From assembly GCA_023460155.1 (NCBI GenBank), contig JAEWRF010000103.1:1-8939 (forward strand): a stretch of 8,939 bases of DNA, read 5' to 3'. A program made the translations under genes and the position numbers. Positions 5,237 through 8,939 of this stretch are shown here, piece by piece. The number at the start of each line of letters is the position of its first letter. Positions within the stretch are counted from its first letter, which is position 1. Below the pieces are notes generated by a model, which saw nothing but the letters and a program-made list of their open reading frames with translations, was not told the DNA's origin and made no database searches. Source of the stretch: Bacillota bacterium (GTDB lineage: Bacteria; Bacillota; Clostridia; Oscillospirales; Acutalibacteraceae).

Positions 5237-5860
5237 ATGGAAAAAGATCTGTCCGAAAAGCTGCTGGAGCAGGTTCACAACTGCACAAATCTGATCCACC
5301 GGCTGATGCACAGCGAGCATCATGCCGTTCACCCAAGCGCTGAAGAAGCCAACATCGGACGCGGGCAGGGCCTGGTACTGCGCATCCTCGCAGAGGAGGA
5401 CGGCCTGGCTCAGTCGGAAATCACCGAAAGGCTGGATATCCGGCCCTCCTCCCTCGGAGAGCTTGTGACAAAGCTGGAACGGAACGGCTACGTCGAGCGC
5501 CGTCAAAATGAAAACGACAAACGGGTGATCAACGTATTCCTTACCGAAAAGGGACGCGAAGCCGAAAGTAAGTTTGTCAATCCGAGGCGCGCGGCGGCAA
5601 AATCATGGTTTGCCGGCCTCACTGAAGAGGAAAAGGCTGAGCTCTCCGAACTGCTGGAGAAAGCGATTGCCTCCATGGAGACAGCCCTTGAGAAAAGTGG
5701 GGATGCAGGACCGGAACCCGGCACCGGCTTCCCGGACGGTTTCCACCACCACGGCCCGCATTGTCATCACGGTCATCCGGACCGACCGGACGATGAACAC
5801 CGCAGAGAAATGCGGAGGAAACTGGCGGAACAGTTCCGGCGCGACAATTTCATTTTTTAA
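5237..5860 (+). CDS. MarR-family regulator with His-rich patches, probable metal-linked sensor
   Basis: This is a 207-residue winged-helix repressor. The core DNA-binding region (about 43-108) shows the MarR pattern: LRILAEEDGLAQSEITERLDIRPSSLGELVTKLERNGYVERR, followed by the wing NENDKRVINVFLTEKGRE. Two features are unusual. The N-terminal helix has a His cluster (His21, 25, 28, 29, 32). After the core, a 50-residue extension carries HHHGPHCHHGH (170-180), with seven His and Cys176, then a charged tail. Typical MarR proteins have about 145 residues. The patches suggest binding of a transition metal (inference). I chose the ATG at 5237 because AAGGA lies 9 nt upstream; an ATG at 5219 lacks a site. 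Neighbours are the divergent FeoB-associated gene and, tail to tail 16 bp away, feoB. Twin palindromes suggest autoregulation and control of the FeoB-associated gene. Confidence 0.92.
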   Translation: MEKDLSEKLLEQVHNCTNLIHRLMHSEHHAVHPSAEEANIGRGQGLVLRILAEEDGLAQSEITERLDIRPSSLGELVTKLERNGYVERRQNENDKRVINVFLTEKGREAESKFVNPRRAAAKSWFAGLTEEEKAELSELLEKAIASMETALEKSGDAGPEPGTGFPDGFHHHGPHCHHGHPDRPDDEHRREMRRKLAEQFRRDNFIF

Positions 5861-5876
5861 GAATCCCGAGTCCCGC

Positions 5877-7883
5877 TCAATGAACAATCAGAAGTCCGAT
5901 GCGGTAAACCAGAAACGCCACTGCCCAGGCAAACCCGCACTGATACAATACGACGCCCACCGCCGCACGGACACTGTTCATTTCCTGCCGGACCGCGTTA
6001 ATTGCCGCAATGCAGGGCGTATACAGCAGCGTGAAGGTCAGGAAGACAAAAGCCGTGAGCGGTGAGAAAATACCGGCGAGCGCAGCGGGAAGGTTCGCGT
6101 CGTTGGTGCCCGTCAGAACCGCCAGCGTGCTGACGACGGCCTCTTTTGCGGTAAAGCCGGTCAGCAGGGCCGTCGAAGCACGCCAGTCGCTGAAGCCGAG
6201 CGGTGCGAAAATCGGAGAGATCCAGCGGCCGATCACGGCGAGCATGCTGTCCTTCGAAGAGGCGACCACGTTGATCTTCGCGTCGAAGGTCTGGAGGAAC
6301 CAGATGATAATCGTTGCGGCGAAGATAACGGTAAACGCACGGGCCAGAAAATCCCGGGCCTTATCCCAGATAAGCATCAGAACGGTCTTGGCGCTCGGCA
6401 TGCGGTAATTCGGCAGCTCCATGACGAACGGCACGGGGTTCCCGCGGAACAGCGAGCCCTTCAGAATCAGGCTGACGACGATCGCCATCAGGATTCCAAG
6501 CAGGTAAAGGCTGATCATCACAAAGGCGGCGTATTTCGGAAAAAACGCGGCGGTGAAAATGGCGTAGATCGGCAGCTTTGCGCTGCAGCTCATGAACGGC
6601 GTCAGCAGAATCGTCATTTTGCGGTCGCGTTCGCTCGACAGCGTACGGGCCGACATAATCGCCGGAACCGAGCATCCGAACCCGATCAGCATCGGCACGA
6701 AGCTGCGGCCGGAGAGGCCGATTTTCCGCAGGAGTTTATCCATCACGAACGCCACGCGCGCCATGTAGCCGGTATCCTCCAGAATGGAGAGGAAGAAGAA
6801 CAGCACGACGATGGTGGGCAGGAACTGTAGAATCGTCCCCACGCCGGTAAAGACGCCGTCGATAATCAGCGACTTCACCACCGGGTTGATCCCGTAGGCG
6901 GTCAGTCCGGCGGCGGCGGCGCCCGTCACCGCGTCGATGCCGAGCGAGAGCAGGTTGCTCAGTGCGTTCCCGATCACGCCGAAGGTCAGCCAGAAAACCA
7001 GCATCATGATCAGCAGAAAAACCGGGATGGCCAGATATTTGTTCGTCAGCACATTGTCGATAGCGACGCTTCGCCTGTGCTCCTTCGATTCCCCGCTTCG
7101 CACGACGGTGTTCTCGCAGAGTCCCTCGATGAACGTGTACCGCATATCCGCAAGAGCGGCCTCCCGGTCCGTTCCGAGTTCCCGCTCCATTTCGGTGACC
7201 TCGTGCGCCAGCATGTCCTTTTCGTTGTCGGAGAGCACCAGCGCCTCCAGCATCGGGGCGTCGCCCTCGAGGAGCTTCGTGGCGGCGAAACGCGGCGGCA
7301 CGCTGATGCGCTGGGCGTGGTCCTCCACCAGATGCGCGATGGAATGGATGGCCCTATGTACTGCGCCGGAACAGAAATCGCGCCGCTGCGGCACCCTCTT
7401 TGCCCGAGCGGTCTGTACCACTGCCTGGATGAGTTCTTCCACGCCCTCGTTCTTACTGGCGGAAATCGGCACAACCGGGACACCGATTTCCTTCTGGAAT
7501 TCCTCCATTTTGATCGTTCCGCCGTTTGACCGAACCTCATCCATCATATTGAGCGCAATCACCATTGGAATATTCAGTTCGATCAGCTGCATACTCAAAT
7601 AGAGATTCCGCTCTATATTGGTCGCATCCACAATGTTGATAATCCCGTCGGGATGCTCGTTCAAAAGGAAGTCCCGCGTTACAATTTCCTCGCTCGAATA
7701 GGGCGAAAGGGAATAAATTCCCGGAAGGTCGACAACCGTCACATCTTTTTCCCCGCGCACCAGCCCGGCTTTCCGCTCCACCGTCACGCCCGGAAAATTC
7801 CCGACATGCTGATTCGAGCCCGTCAGCTGATTGAACAGGGTCGTTTTGCCGCAGTTCTGATTCCCCGCAAGCGCTAAAATCAT
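5877..7883 (-). CDS. feoB: Ferrous iron transport protein B
   Basis: This is the inner-membrane Fe(II) transporter with an N-terminal GTPase, 668 residues. G1 is GNQNCGKTT (7-15), G2 region PGVT with Thr34, G3 DLPG (52-55), G4 NMMD (112-115) and G5 SAS (141-143). A helical GDI-like domain follows, then the membrane part from about 283 with two gate modules containing conserved Cys: GFGCSVPAIM (401-410) and CSAKLP (433-438). Many hydrophobic helices continue to the last residues. The length is slightly short of E. coli FeoB (about 770) but normal for Firmicutes. The ATG at 7883 overlaps the feoA stop (ATGA) and has GGAGGGGG 7 nt upstream. A longer in-frame reading to 8195 overlaps feoA out of frame and is rejected. 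It converges with marR, with only 16 bp between the stops and no visible terminator. Confidence 0.97.
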   Translation of the reverse strand: MILALAGNQNCGKTTLFNQLTGSNQHVGNFPGVTVERKAGLVRGEKDVTVVDLPGIYSLSPYSSEEIVTRDFLLNEHPDGIINIVDATNIERNLYLSMQLIELNIPMVIALNMMDEVRSNGGTIKMEEFQKEIGVPVVPISASKNEGVEELIQAVVQTARAKRVPQRRDFCSGAVHRAIHSIAHLVEDHAQRISVPPRFAATKLLEGDAPMLEALVLSDNEKDMLAHEVTEMERELGTDREAALADMRYTFIEGLCENTVVRSGESKEHRRSVAIDNVLTNKYLAIPVFLLIMMLVFWLTFGVIGNALSNLLSLGIDAVTGAAAAGLTAYGINPVVKSLIIDGVFTGVGTILQFLPTIVVLFFFLSILEDTGYMARVAFVMDKLLRKIGLSGRSFVPMLIGFGCSVPAIMSARTLSSERDRKMTILLTPFMSCSAKLPIYAIFTAAFFPKYAAFVMISLYLLGILMAIVVSLILKGSLFRGNPVPFVMELPNYRMPSAKTVLMLIWDKARDFLARAFTVIFAATIIIWFLQTFDAKINVVASSKDSMLAVIGRWISPIFAPLGFSDWRASTALLTGFTAKEAVVSTLAVLTGTNDANLPAALAGIFSPLTAFVFLTFTLLYTPCIAAINAVRQEMNSVRAAVGVVLYQCGFAWAVAFLVYRIGLLIVH

Positions 7884-8113
7884 CTGCTTTCCCCCTCCTC
7901 GACTTCGATTTTTTTCGCGTCGTCGACGCGAAGCGTCAGCTCGTAGCCGCGCAGATGAATCTCGATCGGGTCGCCCATTGGCGCCACCTTCCGGATCATC
8001 ACCGCCGTGTGCGGGGTCAGCCCCATATCCAGCAGGCGCCGCCGCAGCGCGCCCTCCCCGCGGACCTGTAGGATCTTGCCGCTCTGCCCGATTTTCAGCC
8101 GGTCCAGTGTCAT
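7880..8113 (-). CDS. feoA: Ferrous iron transport protein A
   Basis: This 77-residue cytoplasmic protein has an SH3-like fold and supports FeoB. Family marks are the opening LDRLKIGQSGKILQV, then RRRLLDMGLTPHTAVMIRKVAPMGDPIEIHLRGYELTLR, which is the standard FeoA core, and the end DDAKKIEVEE. The ATG at 8113 is chosen because the FeoA core starts immediately and AAAGGA lies 9 nt upstream; earlier in-frame codons run back into the promoter. It overlaps feoB by 4 bp, so the two are translationally coupled. It is the first gene of the operon, with a leader of about 100 nt from the predicted transcription start. Confidence 0.95.
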   Translation of the reverse strand: MTLDRLKIGQSGKILQVRGEGALRRRLLDMGLTPHTAVMIRKVAPMGDPIEIHLRGYELTLRVDDAKKIEVEEGESR

Positions 8114-8143
8114 TTCCACCCATCCTTTCTTCGTTTCCCCCCG

Positions 8144-8187
8144 GAGGACTTCGCGCCCCCGTTCGAAAGCAGGTTTCGGATGTCCCC
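8144..8187 (-). other. Possible folded segment in the feoA 5' leader
   Basis: In the minus-strand transcript, GGGGAC (8187-8182) can pair with GUCCUC (8149-8144), with one G-U pair. This encloses a 5-bp hairpin CGAAA-CCUGC-UUUCG (8178-8164). The structure ends about 17 nt upstream of the ribosome binding site. I cannot match it to a known riboswitch class, and it could be chance in GC-rich sequence. Confidence 0.2.
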
Positions 8188-8194
8188 TGCCGCA

Positions 8195-8216
8195 TGTGTT
8201 AGCCTCTGCTAACACA
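8195..8216. promoter_or_regulatory. Operator-like inverted repeat at the feoAB transcription start
   Basis: Perfect 9-bp arms TGTGTTAGC and GCTAACACA are separated by CTCT (plus strand). The repeat begins 3 bp after the -10 box, so it covers the predicted transcription start. The GTTAG/CTAAC half-sites recall DtxR/IdeR-type iron-repressor sites, but spacing differs from the classical 19-bp box. It does not resemble the TAAGGTACCTTA palindromes upstream of marR, so a different regulator is likely. Confidence 0.72.
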
Positions 8217-8219
8217 ATT

Positions 8220-8248
8220 ATTGTATTCCCCTCCAACGAGTTTGTCAA
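8220..8248 (-). promoter_or_regulatory. Consensus sigma-A promoter of feoAB
   Basis: On the minus strand, a perfect TTGACA (-35, 8243-8248) and TACAAT (-10, 8220-8225) are spaced by exactly 17 bp. The predicted start is near 8213, inside the inverted repeat at 8195-8216. This is the strongest promoter in the window and fits a gene kept off by a repressor when iron is sufficient. Confidence 0.85.
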
Positions 8249-8292
8249 GCCTAACTCAAATACAAATTTCAGGGAAATGTAGGCGCACAGGC

Positions 8293-8335
8293 AAAAAAAA
8301 GAAGAAGAGCCTATCCATTCGGCTCTCCTTCTTCT
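8293..8335 (-). terminator. Intrinsic terminator of the lactate dehydrogenase gene
   Basis: In the minus-strand transcript the arms at 8321-8333 and 8299-8311 pair over 13 bp with one G-U pair. They close a 9-nt loop and run into a tract of at least six U residues. It begins only a few bases after the stop codon and separates this gene from feoAB transcription in the same direction. Confidence 0.9.
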
Positions 8336-8338
8336 TTT

Positions 8339-8939
8339 TTACGCCTGAAGATCAAGGGAATCCAGTACTTTTTTCAGCGCCTCGGCGGAGTGCAGCAGCT
8401 CGAGCTGCTCCTCCCCGCTCAGCGGAACATCCAGCACCTTTTCGACGCCCCGCGCGCCCACGATGGTTGGCACGCCCATGCAGACGCCGCTCAGGCCGTA
8501 GTGGCCTTCAATCAGGCTGGATACCGGGAGGATGGAACGTTCGTCGCGGAGAATGCACTCCGCGATGCGCCGCACCGCCATGGCAATGCCGTAGTAGGTT
8601 GCGCCCTTCTTTTTGATGATTTCATAGGCACTGTCGCGCACATCCTCATACAGCTTCTTCATGTTCTGTGCGTGGTCGTGGTAGCCGCACAGCTCGCAGA
8701 AATGATACAACTCCACGCCGGAAACGTTCGCGCTGCTCCAGAGGGGAAGCTCGCTGTCGCCGTGCTCCCCGACGATGAAGGCGTGCACGCTGCGGCTGTC
8801 CACCCCAAGATGACGGCCGAGCAGATATTTCAGCCTGCCCGTGTCCAGCACCGTGCCGGAGCCGATTACCCGCTCCGGCGGAAAACCGGAGAGCTTGAGG
8901 GCCGCGTAAGTAAGAATATCCACCGGATTCGACACGATC
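8339..8939 (-). CDS. ldh: L-lactate dehydrogenase (5' end outside window)
   Basis: This enzyme reduces pyruvate to L-lactate with NADH, regenerating NAD+ in fermentation. About 199 C-terminal residues are visible of an expected 315 or so. Visible parts are IVSNPVDILTY (the conserved Asn-containing loop), GSGTVLDTGRLKYLL with the substrate-binding Arg, FIVGEHGDSELPLWSS with the catalytic His, and KKGATYYGIA, which follows the lactate dehydrogenase pattern around the substrate-pocket Thr. The Rossmann N-terminus and the mobile-loop residue that separates lactate from malate dehydrogenases are off the edge, so the lactate assignment rests on overall resemblance. The gene has its own terminator and is probably monocistronic at this end. 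I see no frameshift or lost catalytic residue. Confidence 0.93.
   Translation of the reverse strand, partial: IVSNPVDILTYAALKLSGFPPERVIGSGTVLDTGRLKYLLGRHLGVDSRSVHAFIVGEHGDSELPLWSSANVSGVELYHFCELCGYHDHAQNMKKLYEDVRDSAYEIIKKKGATYYGIAMAVRRIAECILRDERSILPVSSLIEGHYGLSGVCMGVPTIVGARGVEKVLDVPLSGEEQLELLHSAEALKKVLDSLDLQA

Noticed and set aside
7884..8195. N-terminal extension of feoB by about 100 codons
   Set aside because: The extension runs out of frame through feoA, while a good ribosome binding site and the GTPase P-loop place the start at 7883.
8114..8213. NiCo/czcD-type metal riboswitch in the feoA leader
   Set aside because: Only one short GGGGACA stretch recalls the class; the repeated conserved junction loops and four-way layout are not evident.
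1..8939. Mobile element, CRISPR array, phage or defence island
   Set aside because: No transposase or integrase gene, direct-repeat array, tRNA-linked attachment site or defence-type domain could be found; composition looks uniform across the genes.

Overview
The window reads as chromosome from a Gram-positive, low-oxygen Clostridia-type bacterium, most likely a GC-rich member of the Oscillospirales/Ruminococcaceae (a family-level guess from protein style, not from a marker gene). GC-rich coding sequence is interrupted by short AT-rich promoter islands with near-consensus sigma-A elements. The genes have strong GGAGG-type ribosome binding sites, and there is a FeoB-associated Cys-rich membrane protein. 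I see no rRNA, tRNA, CRISPR array, transposase, integrase or phage gene. Gene content is dense and mostly housekeeping or accessory metabolism.

Region 1 (1-2018, minus strand): a P-II family nitrogen-signal protein is followed after 16 bp by the ATP-binding subunit of a spermidine/putrescine-type ABC transporter (potA, running off the left edge). Upstream, in the same direction and with its own promoter, is a GAF-like/LuxR-type HTH regulator. The P-II gene has its own weaker promoter, straddled by a 7-bp inverted repeat.

Region 2 (2244-4257, plus strand): a compact three-gene unit holds a Y-family (DinB-type) DNA polymerase, a PPC/DUF296-domain protein and a small Dabb-domain protein. It ends at a strong bidirectional terminator shared with the convergent HAD-phosphatase gene.

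Region 3 (4262-8250): HAD phosphatase (minus), then a ferrous-iron locus. feoA-feoB (minus, 4-bp overlap) is driven by a consensus promoter with a perfect 9-bp-arm inverted repeat at the predicted transcription start. feoB runs tail-to-tail into a MarR-family regulator gene (plus) whose product carries two His-rich patches. The MarR gene is divergent from the small FeoB-associated Cys-rich membrane protein gene. The intergenic region between those two carries two copies of the perfect palindrome TAAGGTACCTTA flanking a consensus promoter. The likely logic is that one regulator controls feoAB and the His-rich MarR controls itself plus the FeoB-associated protein.

Region 4 (8293-8939, minus strand): the C-terminal two thirds of an L-lactate dehydrogenase gene, followed by a clear intrinsic terminator. 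The N-terminal part and its promoter lie outside the window.

The most interesting items are the MarR gene with its twin palindromes next to an iron-uptake accessory gene, the feoAB operator, and the P-II/PotA coupling with an atypical P-II T-loop. I found no evidence of a wholly new defence or mobile system here.
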